DNA of 64,000 bases, from the NCBI GenBank assembly GCA_030704615.1, contig CM060732.1:16060001-16124000 (forward strand). The letters are read 5' to 3'. This DNA comes from Takakia lepidozioides (taxonomy: Eukaryota > Streptophyta > Takakiopsida > Takakiales > Takakiaceae). The position numbers and the translations under genes are program-made. Positions 10,169 to 23,100 of this stretch are shown one piece after another (the first letter of the stretch is position 1; every line of letters begins with the position of its first letter). Below the pieces are notes generated by a model, which worked only from the letters and a program-made list of their open reading frames with translations, was not told the origin of the DNA and ran no database searches.

Positions 10169-12085
10169 ATGTTATTTCGTCGCCGAATCGGCCATCATTG
10201 TCATACTTACTGGCTATGGAATCACACCTCCCACCTTCATGCATGTAGCTTGAAACAAGACTTTCCACTTCAATGTGCAACTTCCAATCGTCGAGGGACT
10301 CCGCAGATCCACTTACATGGTGCCTGTGAGCCTTGGTATGTCGCTATACTGAACCTCGCACTTGCCAACTTCGTGCGGTTTTCGATGGCTCCGAATTCCT
10401 ACGCTATAGTTTGCTGTCCTCCGCAACTTGGGAGAGCCTGGATCCCAAACGAGGGAGGACTTTGCAGAGTGACTGAAACTTACCTTTGTTCCAAATTCAA
10501 ACTCAAACCGGGCACAATTTATTTGGAAGACGAAAGGAAGGATGTTCCTGGACAGGTTGACGAGACCAGTGTCGTGCTAGGTAATGACGGAGGTTGCGGA
10601 ATCGAATGGCACGTACCCCCATCAGACACCATCATGTACCGAGCTGTGGGAATGCCCATTCACTTTCCGAATCAGTCGCTGCCCACACCATCCACAAAGG
10701 AGTCCGGAAACCGACAGGCGGCCACTGCCAACAGAGAGGTATGCAACGATAATCATTCCCGACCTGGACCGTCAAGACCCTCCATAGCTTCTCGTGTGGA
10801 CATATTCGACATTTCCGACGAGGAAGATGAGTGCATTGAGGTCCCCATGTCCTCCACACGGTCGTTCAAATCCGACATGGACGTCTCTGCAGGTACTACG
10901 CATGTACCCTCGAGCATAACTCCAACCCGGTCCATTGTGCAGCTCCTACGGCAACATCACCTCGATGGTTCTCGCTCCGAGCTGGCTGCTCTTGACTATG
11001 CCAAATTTCCTGTCAGTATCTGCCTCCCGAAGTTGATGGCAATGTCATCTTCGAGTTTCCACCTATTACTTCGTCAAACAAAGCCTCAGGGATGTTAACA
11101 GACATGGATCGAAAGCATGACGGACACCCCTGGTGTGTGACGAAGACCAGTAGCACGAAAATTGCTGATGGTGTTCGTGTACGATACGTCCTCTGTGCGG
11201 GGAAGCTGAGGTGCCTCAATCCCGCCTGCTTCCACTTTCTCTCCAAAGGAGGGCGGAGAAACGAGACGGATTGGACTGGCACAACGCCTCATCCATCCAT
11301 TGTCTCCAGCCAAGCTCCTTCGGGTACTTTCAAGTGCGCACATTGCAAAGAACCACCGACGTGCATGTCCATGTGCAGAGCCAAGCAATATTACGTTATC
11401 CATTTACTCCCGGACTTGACTTGAGCTTGCATACACGTTGGGGTCCACTGCCACCCCTTGGCGAGAGGCAACATGCGTGAGGCTGTGCAGGAAGCACACG
11501 ACATCATAAAGAGGAGGTGAAATTGAGCCCCGGAGCCAGACCAAAGCAGATTCAGCTGAAGGCAGCCCACAAGATTGCTCTTGGCAAAATCATGTCTGAA
11601 GATGGTTCAGACCGGGTGCCCTTGAACAAAGAGGAGATGCTTGACCTGTTGGAGTCCGTCTCGCACGTTTGTAGTCCGAATGTGCGGAATCACATTGTAT
11701 CTTGCAAGCAGGAGTTTGGCCGGGGGTCGGACATGCACTCAATCCTGGAGGTGAAACGAATGACTGGATATGACTACATCCAAGGTAGCAGATTTCCAGG
11801 GTAAGGCAGCGAATCCGATCATTGTTACATTTTTAAAATGTCGACGTGTGGGCCTGAGAGTGGAGTCGACTTGGTCACTCGCATGACAACTGGAAACTTG
11901 TCGAATGCTTGGGTGATGTTTGATCACATCAAGCGAATTACAAACCATAAGTGGGTGACTATGGGTGCGCATGTTTATGACTATCACTCCAAGAGGCTCA
12001 TGACGATTGCAATCTGTGAGATGAAAGGGGAGGAAACACAGTCGGAGATGCATCTGTGGGAGGGCATAAACGAGCAGATGGCAAG
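10169..12085 (+). pseudogene. Element Y ORF2, 5' half: MULE-like transposase, broken
   Basis: N-terminal half of a transposase homologous to the intact ORF2 at 12505-16499. The first frame (to 11098) includes IEWHVPPSDTIMYRAVG and an acidic FDISDEEDECIEV stretch. A frame change near 11040 leads into MDRKHDGHPWCVTKT, a Cys-rich block (LRCLNPAC, CAHCKEPPTC) and, after a TGA at 11422-11424, ACIHVGVHCHPLARG. Another frame change near 11510 leads to the catalytic region, with a TAA at 11802-11804 and WVMFDHIKRI, the first catalytic-Asp motif, near 11915. The reading frame stops abruptly because element X is inserted at 12085/12086; it resumes at 24685. Two of the stops are CGA-to-TGA and CAA-to-TAA changes relative to the intact copy. 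Confidence 0.88.
12077..12085. other. Left target-site duplication of element X
   Basis: GATGGCAAG, identical to 24684-24692. Joining the Y transposase at this 9-mer gives a continuous codon series (QMA then RAGLPEPNF) whose length matches the intact homologue (VMQ then RNGIQNTNF) residue for residue. Nine base pairs is the normal duplication length for Mutator-like transposition. Confidence 0.95.
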
Positions 12086-12504
12086 CAGCGTAGCTACGGC
12101 GTGAGCCCAGCCCCGTGAGCCTGGGAGCTGAGCTCACGTTCAAGCTTTGAAGCGTGAGCTGAGCTCACGCTTCAGGGAAGCGTGAGCGGCATGAATCTGC
12201 TGGAGAAGCAGGTCCTATAGGCGAGGATTGCAGGAAGAGGGCCTATTACCGTGGACAAAACAAAGGAGGCCACCATGCACCATGTCTGCAATGCGTGCCA
12301 AAAAAGAGGAATATGTAAACATGTCAGATTTGAGCTCAGAATGATTGACACAGTTTATTTCAATTCACAGAGAGACGCTTACAATGAATCGCAAGTGCAT
12401 TTGCCCTCACAAGTGAACGAAATGTATATGTTTGTCATAAAATGAAAAGTCTTCACACGGCAACCTGGAAACCAGCATGGGAAGCGGGCATGGCTCGTAT
12501 GTGT
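12086..12504. repeat. Left subterminal region of X
   Basis: Begins CAGCGTAGCTACGG, then repeats CGTGAGCC, GTGAGCCTGG, GCTGAGCTCACG and GCGTGAGCTGAGCTCACGC over about 110 bp, giving several nested inverted repeats, and continues through GGGCCTATTACCGTGG at about 12239-12254. No gene is recognised. This is likely the transposase-recognition and end-processing region and the 3' flank of ORF2. Confidence 0.7.
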
Positions 12505-15500
12505 TCAAAGAGAAGTTGGCGGAGCTCTACGCGAGGTGTCCCGCTGCAGAAGGGTGATGACTTCTCCGTAGCCTAGTGTGGCTTGGTGAATGAATTGGTC
12601 TCTCTTACCGTCGCAACACATAATTACAAGGTATATGTAATATTGATGCTTGCAGGGGACCCACTTCCCTCTCATGCCGAGAGCGCCCTCACGCATCGTT
12701 ACAAAATCCGGACAAGTGCACGATGGGAAATTCCCAATGGTAACTTGATATTCTTTGGCATGAAGAACTGAGCCAATTGACAGCACTGTGTAAATCCGTC
12801 CATACCCCGGGGAAGGGACTTCGGTGATACGAGCCACCGTAGCCTGCAAAATTCTAGCCGATTCCATCTTGCATTCGTGATCTGCACCCGAAGCAACACG
12901 GCGCACTGTTTTTCCATCTCTTTTTGTTGGGTGGGAGTTGGCACCGGGTGGAGGCATTGTCGGAGCATGTGGCACATCTGTGCCGACAGTGCATAAGGGC
13001 ACCACCCGGGACCGTGCAAGACAAAACCCTCCCTCCTCCAGCATGCTTATCTCGGTTGAGGACAGCGATGTCCCAATTTGCACAGGCCAAATTGCGGGGG
13101 GAGGGGGCTTCATTATCACGGAAGGACGAACTGTTCCCTTCACGCATCGTGCCATATCGTCTGGGCAGAACCAAAACTTGTGCTCTTTTGACTCCCCACT
13201 ATGATAAGGTCGGAACAACCCTGTGAATGTTGGAGCTGGAGTCCCCCTGGAGCCTTTGCATATTTTTGATTTGCATTTCTTGAAAGAGGGGGTCCGAATT
13301 GCCATGCAAGCCACTCTAGATCCTGGTGGGGTGCGTTCTATATGCCAGTCACTATCAATGCAATCAGATTCCTGCACCATGGCCACCACCTCCTCCAATG
13401 GGATTTCCGCTGCTATGCTTGCATGTTCCGCACCTGCTCCACAGGAGGAGGACCCACCTGGGAAGGGGCCGGCACAGGACTTAGTCTGCACTGGAGACAC
13501 CTTTGGCACAGAGAAATTGACCCTGTCTGGCCTATGGGAATCTCCATCTGACCCTGGAAGAGTGTTTAATTTCCTTTTGCATGATCCAAATCTTTCCTCG
13601 CCTTCCAAATGGGGGAGCCTGGATTGCAGAGGGGAACCTTCAGTGCACCTGTTTAGAGCTCTGGCCATCTTTGACGGGTCTCCGGACCTACTCGCAGCCC
13701 TTAGCATCAACAAAGTCGAATCGGGGCCCTTCCCTCCACCCCGTCCCATCAGAAAATTGCGGTACCTGGTTTGTTGTGTAAGTGCCCGCACCATGTCATC
13801 AGCAGTGGCCACATACAAGTCACGACCTGCTTTGGTAGACTGTTGCATCCAGGCGTTGTGAACAGTCTCTGCCAAATTACACGATGGCATGTCGGCCAAG
13901 TCCTCCAAGGACATGTCCTGCAGGAGGCATTGCATGGAAATGTGAGGAAGGAAAAGAAATGGTAGAGGTTATTCAAGTGACAATCGAACAACCCCAAATG
14001 AACAGGCACGATGCAAAGTGCAATTTGTGTTTAAGGAAAACTTGTGAGGCTTACCGTCGTCATGAAAGCTCCCCACTGTCTGTACCTGAAGTGCCAGAAA
14101 ACCAACCAGTCCTCCAACTCCTTCAGGTGGATACCTGTAGCAGCACCAGCGGAGAACCACCAAGCCCGGATTGCCTGGTAAGTGCTCTCTGCTTCTCCCA
14201 TTGAGGTGGCATTCTTGTACTTCAGACAGAGCCTTCTATGCTCCAACTGAAGGTCAGGGCGAATGCAGCGCTTTGTATGACGTGCCAGAGATTGACTCCA
14301 ATGGAAGAGGCATGTGCGCTCCCTATTTTCCATGGGGACCTTAGGATCCCCAGAACCAAACACGCGCCGCACTGCATTGAAATTTGCCTGTGCACTATCA
14401 GCCATGAAGCCCGCAAAGTTTGTGTTCTGTATTCCATTGCGCTGCATGACGGTCAGGAGGGACTTCCACATGAGCATCTGGGATTCAGTGTCCTCCGACT
14501 GCATATCACAAATTGCTATGGAGAGCACACGCTGGTACGCTGGATCATACACATGGCACGCCATGGTTGTCCAACCCTTCACCCGTTTGCAGTGATCAAA
14601 CATTAACCAACATTTAGCCAAATCTCCTCCAGGTTGCATTCGGCGGACAATGCTCACACCACTGCCTTGGCCCACAGCGGACATCTTGAACAAATACACT
14701 TTGGACGAGCCCTGGCCAGGGAACATACTGTTTTGAATGAATTCATAGCGACTCCTCCGTTTGAGGTCCATAATGTTGTCCATGAATCCAGCAGTGCCTG
14801 TGCCCATTCTGAGTGCATTCACCTGGTTTCGAATATTGGGAGAGCTCAACACGGAGAAATGGTCCATGACTGCCTCAAGGGAATCTGCATCCAGCATTGG
14901 CTGTGTCGAATCCCCTTCACCCAGTATGTGTTTTTCCAGGAATGCCTTGCTAGCTGCAAGCGCTATAGCAGAAGGTGTTGCAGAAGGGGCATTATGGAAC
15001 TCTTGCTTCAGTAGATTTCTAGCGATGTCCACGCTATCCCTGCAACTCCCTTTGGACACAGGATGCTCGTGTGCACCCATATGAATGCAGGCACGAGTCA
15101 TTGTCTTGCATCGATGTGCCACCTGATACATACGAGCGTGGCAAACAGAAACACAGGACGGGGAAAGTTTGCAGAACCTGCACACAAAAGTATTGGTATT
15201 GGGAGGTGCAAGCCCTGGGGTGAAAGGATTCAGGGGCACACCTTCCCACTCACTTTCGTTTGGCTGAGCGCTGTTTCTCAGCCGAGGGCAAGAAATATTC
15301 AGGCACTTGCAATGCCCAACGCAAACCGACCTCCGAAATTTCAAGCCAATGTCGTTATGGATGTTCGAAGTTTTTGTCCTGCACCAAGGATGTCCGTCAT
15401 GTTTCTTGTCCATGCCCTGCAGAAGCCCAGCCAGTCCACTGGAAGACGTGGGAGGGTTGAGCTCAAACAAGATGTCCCCATCAAACTGAGCTGGCACGTA

Positions 15501-16499
15501 TTGAACACGTTGCACTGGAAGGGACTCCCAATCAACAAAACGTAGCTCGCTCTTGCACCCAGGCACACCTGCGAGGGCTTTCAATTTTGGAATGACACTT
15601 GTTATCTCGCGCAATTCGTCATCATCCAATAAGGGAGTTTGCACTGGCGGAGGAATCTCAGAAACATCCTCCGAGGACGAGTCCGAAAGAGTAACGAAGG
15701 TAGTGGATGTGCTCACCTCTTGTTTCACAGGAACTGTGCCCTTCTGTTGCACGACCGATGCTGCAGTGCCAGGGGTAACGACTGATCCTGCTGATTGTCT
15801 TCTCTCTTTTCCAAGGACACGGTATGTTCCTGGAAGGACTCTCCACTTCCTTCCACACTCGCCAACCAAGGGTTTCTCCAAGTGCCCAGAATCCAAATTC
15901 CCATCCTCGTCATACACCTCTTTCTGAACAAGCAGAGAACCCAACTCCAGCGGGAACACTGTAACCAGCTCATCCTCATGAACAACTGCATACCCATCGT
16001 CGTCTGCAGTGGCAGTCAGTGGAAGAGTACCTGCATTGGAATGGAATCGAGCGAGTGCATCTCGCTCCCTCGACATGTTTTCCAGCACTGAACGAAACTG
16101 CCGATGCAGAACGGAATCCCCGAACTGAGAGCCCGTAATTATCGAAAGTGGAAATACCACCAGCAAACTGAGGTCAACAAGGGTAGCACCAAACCCAAGG
16201 CTGCCGGCGATGCATGCCAAGGATGTAGGGATGACGTGCACATTCACCTCCCACCAACCAGAAAAACGGTTTTGAAAGACCAGAGCCACAAGAAGCCGTA
16301 CTGTTTTTGGATGGAAAACAAACCCTGAAATTGACATGAAACCATCCATTATGAAATGACGGCAACAACCCTGGAGAGCAGTAAACAGGAAGATCCGATT
16401 GTAATGAGATTGTGTTGCGCCAGAATAGCACAGAACAAACACCGACACTTCAAGAGATACCTCGCACGAATGTGTGCAACACATGGTCATATCCGACAC
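12505..16499 (-). CDS. Element X ORF2: intact MULE-like DDE transposase with SWIM zinc finger
   Basis: Two exons: 16499-14055 and 13917-12505. The intron (14054-13918, GTAAG to CTGCAG, phase 0) is conserved at the same codon in Y. About 1280 residues from the upstream Met; a later Met near residue 142 may be the true start. Order: acidic/disordered N-terminus; Cys-His module at about 365-485 (KKHDGHPWCRTKT, HCKCLNISC, CRFCKLSPSC, CIHMGAHEHPV) resembling WRKY-GCM1/FLYWCH-type DNA-binding fingers; catalytic core with D635 (WLMFDHCKRV), D701 (FMADSAQANF) and the C/H pair in CLFHWSQSL, typical of MULE transposases. The third acidic residue cannot be assigned with certainty. The C-terminal exon ends in a SWIM finger (CTCPDF, then PCKHQYY). 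Predicted nuclear; excises and inserts the element. Confidence 0.9.
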
Positions 16500-17021
16500 A
16501 ATCCTTTATACCGAATGACCCCATGGGGACGGTCACGGCATAAAAAAAACCACAGGGCATGCAGCACAACACACGTGGATGCATATGTGAAGCATAACAA
16601 TTATTGCGAATCTGGAAGAACTGCTCGGAATTGAAAAAGCACTACATTTCTACGGCGCATTCGAATTTGAAAGAAGGCAAGGAGGCCGCCATGTATTGGC
16701 AGGCGGCGAAGCACATCTGACATATATCGCAAATGCATGCAACGGATATTCTTTTTCTTCGGCGCTTTATTAGCTGGGTAATACAAAGACGACAAAATGG
16801 ATGAATTCCGTTCGCACACAATATCAACACCCGCATCCAAATACGGTTGACAACGTCCATTTTTATTTTTGTTACATGCGATACCAGAACTTGTTGCAAA
16901 CGTCAAACTGGAGAGCTCCAGGGGCATCGTGGGGAGCCCTTGTTTCCAGCGGAGGAGAAAGAGAAGGAAGTCATTATACTTCACGAGTTCTAGAAACAGG
17001 AATAGAGCTAGATATAGAATG
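16500..17021. other. Intergenic sequence between X ORF2 and the acidic ORF
   Basis: No gene recognised. It should hold the 5' flank and promoter of the leftward transposase gene. No unambiguous TATA box stands out. Confidence 0.4.
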
Positions 17022-17390
17022 AGGATGGAAAGAGTGGAGGAAGAGGAAAAGGAGGAAGAAGAGGGAATACAGGAAAGTGTGGCGATGGAGGAGCAGGAAT
17101 CTGGAGAAGAACAACAACCCACCATAGTTCCAGGAACAGGCGAGGAGGACACTGCGTCTGAGGGAGAGACAGACGACATGGAGGAAGATGTTGACACTGG
17201 CCTCACGAACGATCTGACCACGGGAAAGAGGAAGGGGGAGAGGCTCACCTACATAGTCGGCGAAGAGAGCAGCCCCAAGCGGAAAGCGTCCCCGGCAACT
17301 GGGGAGTCTTCTCGAGTAGCTACGAAAAAGGTAAAATCCACACGACCCATATTTGTGAAGAATTCGGCTTTGAATGGCAGGTATTTGTGA
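17022..17390 (+). CDS. Acidic/basic low-complexity ORF, possible 5' exon of X ORF1
   Basis: The open frame reads MRMERVEEEEKEEEEG, a long Glu/Asp-rich stretch, then basic clusters GKRKGER, SPKRKASP and TKKVKS that look like nuclear localisation signals. It ends near a plausible donor (GGCAG then GTATTTGTG). It lies on the same strand and upstream of X ORF1, with the hairpin satellite between, in the position where Y ORF1 has its charged N-terminal exons. I infer a first exon spliced over the satellite, but the acceptor at 20161 is not in a compatible frame with this donor, so a separate small protein is possible. Confidence 0.4.
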   Translation, partial: RMERVEEEEKEEEEGIQESVAMEEQESGEEQQPTIVPGTGEEDTASEGETDDMEEDVDTGLTNDLTTGKRKGERLTYIVGEESSPKRKASPATGESSRVATKKVKSTRPIFVKNSALNGRYL

Positions 17391-17459
17391 AAGAAAGAAC
17401 CATTGGTCTTGCAAAATTTGGTCTTGATGTCTGTTATGTGAGGGTGAAACGAACCCTTC

Positions 17460-19935
17460 ACTGCCAGCCCAGACAGTGTGCGGCAACGCACACTGTTTGA
17501 GCTGAGCATTTCAATGTTTCTGGGTGCAAAATTTGGACTTCATGGGCACCTGTGTGAGTGTGAAAAGAACCCTTCACTGCCAGCCCAGACAGTGTGCGGC
17601 AACGCACACTGTTTGAGCTGAGCATTTCAATGTTTATGGGTGCAAAATTTGGACTTCAGGGGCACCTGTGTGAGTGTGAAATGAACCCTTCACTGCCAGC
17701 TCAGACAGTGTGCGGCAACGCACACTGTTTGAGCTGGGCATTTCGGTGTTTCTGGGTGCAAAATTTGGTCTTTGCTGTCTGTTATCTGAGGTTGAAATGA
17801 ACCCTTCAAAACCAGCTCAAACAGCGTGCGGCAACGCACAATGTTTGAGCAGACCTTTTCAATGTTTTAGGGTTCAAAATTTGGTCTTGATGTCTGTTAT
17901 GTTAGTGTGAACCCTTCACTGCCAGCTCAGACAGTGTGCGGCAACGCACACTGTTTGAGCTGAGCATTTCAATGTTTCTGGATGCAAAATTTGGACTTCA
18001 GGGGCACCTGTGTGAGTGTGAAAAGAACCCTTCACTGCCAGCTCATACAGTGTGCGGCAACGCACACTGTTTGAGCTGAGCATTTCAATGTTTCTGGTGA
18101 AATATTTGGACTTCAGGGGCACCTGTGTGAGTGTGAAAAGAACCCTTCACTGCCAGCTCAGACAGTGTGCGGCAACGCACACTGTTTGAGCTGAGCATTT
18201 CAATGTTTCTGGGTGAAATATTTGGACTTCAGGGGCACCTGTGTGAGTGTGAAAAGAACCCTTCACTGCCAGCTCAGACAGTGTGCGGCAACGCACACTG
18301 TTTGAGCTGAGCATTTCAATGTTTCTGGGTGAAATATTTGGACTTCAGGGGCACCTGTGTGAGTGTGAAAAGAACCCTTCACTGCCAGCCCAGACAGTGT
18401 GCGGCAACGCACACTGTTTGAGCTGAGCATTTCAATGTTTCTGGGTGCAAAATTTGGACTTCAGGGCACCTGTGTGAGTGTGAAATGAACCCTTCACTGC
18501 CAGCTCAGACAGTGTGCGGCAACGCACACTGTTTGAGCTGAGCATTTCAATGTTTCTGGATGCAAAATTTGGACTTCAGGGGCACCTGTGTGAGTGTGAA
18601 AAGAACCCTTCACTGCCAGCTCATACAGTGTGCGGCAACGCACACTGTTTGAGCTGAGCATTTCAATGTTTCTGGGTGAAATATTTGGACTTCAGGGGCA
18701 CCTGTGTGAGTGTGAAAAGAACCCTTCACTGCCAGCTCAGACAGTGTGCGGCAACGCACACTGTTTGAGCTGAGCATTTCAATGTTTCTGGGTGAAATAT
18801 TTGGACTTCAGGGGCACCTGTGTGAGTGTGAAATGAACCCTTCACTGCCAGCTCAGACAGTGTGCGGCAACGCACACTGTTTGAGCTGAGCATTTCAATG
18901 TTTCTGGATGCAAAAATTGGACTTCAGGGGCACCTGTGTGAGTGTGAAATGAACCCTTCACTGCCAGCTCAGACAGTGTGCGGCAACGCACACTGTTTGA
19001 GCTGAGCATTTCAATGTTTCTGGGTGCAAAATTTGGACTTCATGGGCACCCGTGTGATGGTGAAATGAACCCTTCACTGCCAGCTCAGACAGTGTGCGGC
19101 AACGCACACTGTTTGAGCTGAGCATTTCAATGTTTCTGGGTGAAATATTTGGACTTCAGGGGCACCTGTGTGAGTGTGAAAAGAACCCTTCACTGCCAGC
19201 TCAGACAGTGTGCGGCAACGCACACTGTTTGAGCTGAGCATTTCAATGTTTCTGGGTGAAATATTTGGACTTCAGGGGCACCTGTGTGAGTGTGAAAAGA
19301 ACCCTTCACTGCCAGCCCAGACAGTGTGCGGCAACGCACACTGTTTGAGCTGAGCATTTCAATGTTTCTGGGTGCAAAATTTGGACTTCAGGGGCACCTG
19401 TGTGAGTGTGAAATGAACCCTTCACTGCCAGCTCAGACAGTGTGCGGCAACGCACACTGTTTGAGCTGAGCATTTCAATGTTTCTGGGTGAAATATTTGG
19501 ACTTCAGGGGCACCTGTGTGAGTGTGAAATGAACCCTTCACTGCCAGCTCAGACAGTGTGCGGCAACGCACACTGTTTGAGCTGAGCATTTCAATGTTTC
19601 TGGGTGCAAAATTTGGACTTCATGGGCACCCGTGTGAGGGTGAAATGAACCCTTCACTGCCAGCCCAGACAGTGTGCGGCAACGCACACTGTTTGAGCTG
19701 AGCATTTCAATGTTTCTGGGTGCAAAATTTGGACTTCATGGGCACCCGTGTGAGGGTGAAATGAACCCTTCACTGCCAGCCCAGACAGTGTGCGGCAACG
19801 CACACTGTTTGAGCTGAGCATTTCAATGTTTCTGGGTGCAAAATTTGGACTTCATGGGCACATTTTTGAGTATAAAATGAACCCTTCACTGTCAGCTCAA
19901 ACAGTCTGCGGAACCGCACACTGTGTAGGCAGAAC
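17460..19935. repeat. Hairpin satellite of element X (about 116-bp unit, 22 copies)
   Basis: Twenty-two head-to-tail units, spacing about 114-117 bp, first hairpin near 17475 and last near 19905. Each unit contains a long inverted repeat: 16-bp arms starting GCTCAGACAGTG, centred on GTGCGGCAACGCAC with a GCAA loop, and one usual mismatch. The rest of the unit is conserved spacer (GAGCATTTCAATGTTTCTGG, GGACTTCAGGGGCACC). Variants are mainly at the edges (17823 and the last unit), and central units are nearly identical, the pattern of recent homogenisation. It lies between the divergent X genes, or in a first intron of ORF1. Confidence 0.95.
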
Positions 19936-20167
19936 ATATGAATATGGAAGGGCGCAACTTTCGGCCCTCATGGGCAGATATTTGAGCAGAACTTTTCAAT
20001 GTTCTTTCCCTGTGTAAATCGGGAACATAGTGCATGTCCGTGAGGATCAATGAACACTTATCTGGCAGCTCAAAGAACACTTCCCTTTTTATCCCACTTT
20101 TTCATGCATCGGTCGACGTTTCATTCCTCTCTTATAAGAATTTGAGTGAACAACCTTGCAGGGGAAA

Positions 20168-23100
20168 ATGCAAAGTGTGGCGGATGAGGTCCCTCAGGGT
20201 CAGGGGAAGGAGACCAAAGATGATGTTGACGATGAGTTTTATGAAAGCAAAGCCGCTGAGATGCTGGGGGGTCAAAAGGTGAACTCTCAGCTTGTGGTTC
20301 AAAGTATGCTTGCTCCTGGTGGGAGGTTGAAGATTCCCCTGTGTAGGTTGGTTTCCATGCCCGTCGTTCGTCCACCCCTTGTCAAAGACATTCTCAAGCT
20401 GGAGGCCGAGTTTGTTCATGGGTATTTGGATGGATCCGCGGTCTTTTACGTTTCTACTAGGGATTCAAGAGGTAACGAGCTCCTTGTTGATGAGTCAATC
20501 GTCGACTCCTGGGACCCCATTTGGAGACAGGTGAACGAATCCTTCGAACTTCTTCTCTCCAGAAAACCTTCCACCCAGGTATTCTCGGGGAAGATGTTTC
20601 ACGTTTGGGATGGCAACCACCGGTTGCTTGCATGGATGGCTGTCATTGGGAGGCTGCACTCACAGGAGGAAGAGTGGCATTACTCTGTTCGATCGATGGT
20701 GCTTGATTGTGACGACAACATGATGGGTCTTCTGACGGCAATGAATGATGTGAACAGGTTGGTTTCTCATTGTACACGTTGCACTTCTGGTTCCGTTCTT
20801 CCTTGATTGAAGTCCTTGAATTACATTCTGAAATTCAGATATCATTCTGCAGAGGGACGGAGACATCGCATGTCAAAACGAGTCTGGTTCACACACTGTA
20901 TAGGATACAAAGGATCGGGCAGATGCCCTTGACCAACTTCAAGACCATCCTTTCGGCAGAGATGTATAAGAAATGCGAAAGCTCCAAGACTTCGGAAACA
21001 TGGTACTCGTTGACCCGTGAGGCTTTCATGGAGTACATGTACACGGTGAGATACATCTTCCTTCATCTGGCCTTTCCATATTCCTGCTTCCACATGTTTG
21101 TTTCTCTCTGTCTCCCTTGACCTTGGATTGATGCAACTCTCTTGCATTCCCTTGCAGCAAGACATTGCAGATGCAGGGGAGCGTGGCAAACTGGAATACT
21201 ACAGCTCTACCCCTGAGGAGAGAAGGACAGCAAAGGGAGTTGAAAGTCACATCCAGAAGGAGATGAACGCTACAAGAAGGACAATAATGAGTGCTTTTGT
21301 GAAGCAGTTGAGAATGGCCGACCCATCATTCGGGCCGCAGTTTCTGCTGGAGATAAAAAACCATTATAACAAGCCAGGCAAGCCGGAGATGGCCCAGGAG
21401 AAGTTGCACAGGTTGTCTACCGCCGTCGTGTCTTCTGAACAGAAGGTGAAGTGGCTGCAGATATGGAACTCCGATCCCACAGTTAGGGATACCCACATGT
21501 TCCCAAGGCCAGAGAAGGAGAAGAAGACCCAGCGTGTCGTTCCTGTCAGTGACAATGTGCTGGACAACTGGCTTCACAAGGCCACTTACTGGAGCCAGGT
21601 GTGATGTCCTCTCGTATCTCACTTTCTTTTCTCTTTTCCTGTCCTTCTCTTCCCATTGCCTCTTACATTCGCTGTGACTGTTTTTGGGTTCATTCTTCCA
21701 TTTCAATTTTTTTGCAGTTGGAAGAAAGGGCCCGATCGGTTCTGCATACTCAGCTGGCTGACTATGGCATCACTATGACAGCTCCGAAGGTCTCCTTCGA
21801 AGCATACATGAGGAAATGGAGAGCCACAGTGTGGCACTCTGGTTTCTTTAGAGAGTTCAGCAAGGAGGGTGGCATCAGTCGAACAAATGAGCTTGACCAG
21901 CAGGAAAAAGGAGAGGAAGCCTGGAAACGATGCCTTTACAGGTGCACACCCTTGCACTCTTTGCTTGTGTTGTGGTTGCAATGTGTTGTGTGGCATACTG
22001 TTTAAGGGGGTCTTCCTGGTGTGTTGAAAAAGCTGGGACACAATATGTGCATTGGATAATGAGGCTGTGTCTGTTCGTGCAGGTACATTAAGTTTGTTCT
22101 CCTGGAAGAGAATTGCTTGGACAAACATCCAGATTTCGTGGACCTTTGGCTTGTCCCTGCTGGCAACCAGACCATGTTCACTGCTGGGATCTTGCATGAC
22201 TGGGGTCCGGACCATCTTTCTTCTTGTGGTTGGTATTTGGATTGCCCTCCTTCAGAGACCCCAGCTGTAGAGTTGTCTTTGAGGAGAGAGAATGACCGTA
22301 TTGCAGCCACTGCCGCAGCAGCGGACCTCGACATTCATGAGCGTAATCTGAGGACTCTTGCAGAGAAGGAGCCTCCCGCTCAGGATACCCCGGGTAGAGG
22401 AAGAAAGGCAAAGGGAAAAGATGTTGCTGGTGTTGTGGGGACGGGAAGGGGTAGAGGGAAGGTGGCACAAGGGCAGGGAAGTGTTGCAGCTATTGGCCCT
22501 GTGGAGCATGTCCAGCAGACTCCACCGCATGGTAGGGGATCCGGGAGAAAAAACAAGGGTGTGGTTGATCCCAAGGACCCGTACCATGCAGTGGAACATC
22601 CCACGAGGGTCATTCGTCCAACCAGGTTGGAGATTGCCAACGTCGGGTTCCTTGCCATGATGGAGTCGAAGAAATCTGATTACAAGGGCGAGCCATCACC
22701 AGTGTGGGAGAGGATTGTCGAGTTCCTCAGCACGGTGCGTGTTCTCTTTGGGTTCTGTGGCTTCTGCTCTCTTTGTCTGCTGTGGGCATGGATCGTTTAT
22801 AAACTTGTCAGAATTCCATTGTATTTTTGTTTGCAGGCTAAAATGACCAAATCGTGGGTGAACGGGAAGGAGAAGCCATATGCAGCGGAACTCATCATCT
22901 TGGACATCCCTGATGGGTTGGCAGTCCCGGATATCCCACCATCGGGTGCTTGTCCGGGTTGGAATGCATTTGATGAGCGCTACTGGCGGTGGGTTTTTTC
23001 CTTTTGCAACTTCTTCCTTTCCGATGCAGGTGTTTTGGTTCTCATCCAGTCCATCGATGTTCGGTGTCGCCGTGCCCTTGCCAGCTATTTGAAAGCCTCG

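Noticed and set aside
14238-15925. Plus-strand open frames opposite the X transposase
   Set aside because: They are shadows of the long minus-strand coding frame, which carries recognisable zinc-finger and catalytic motifs.
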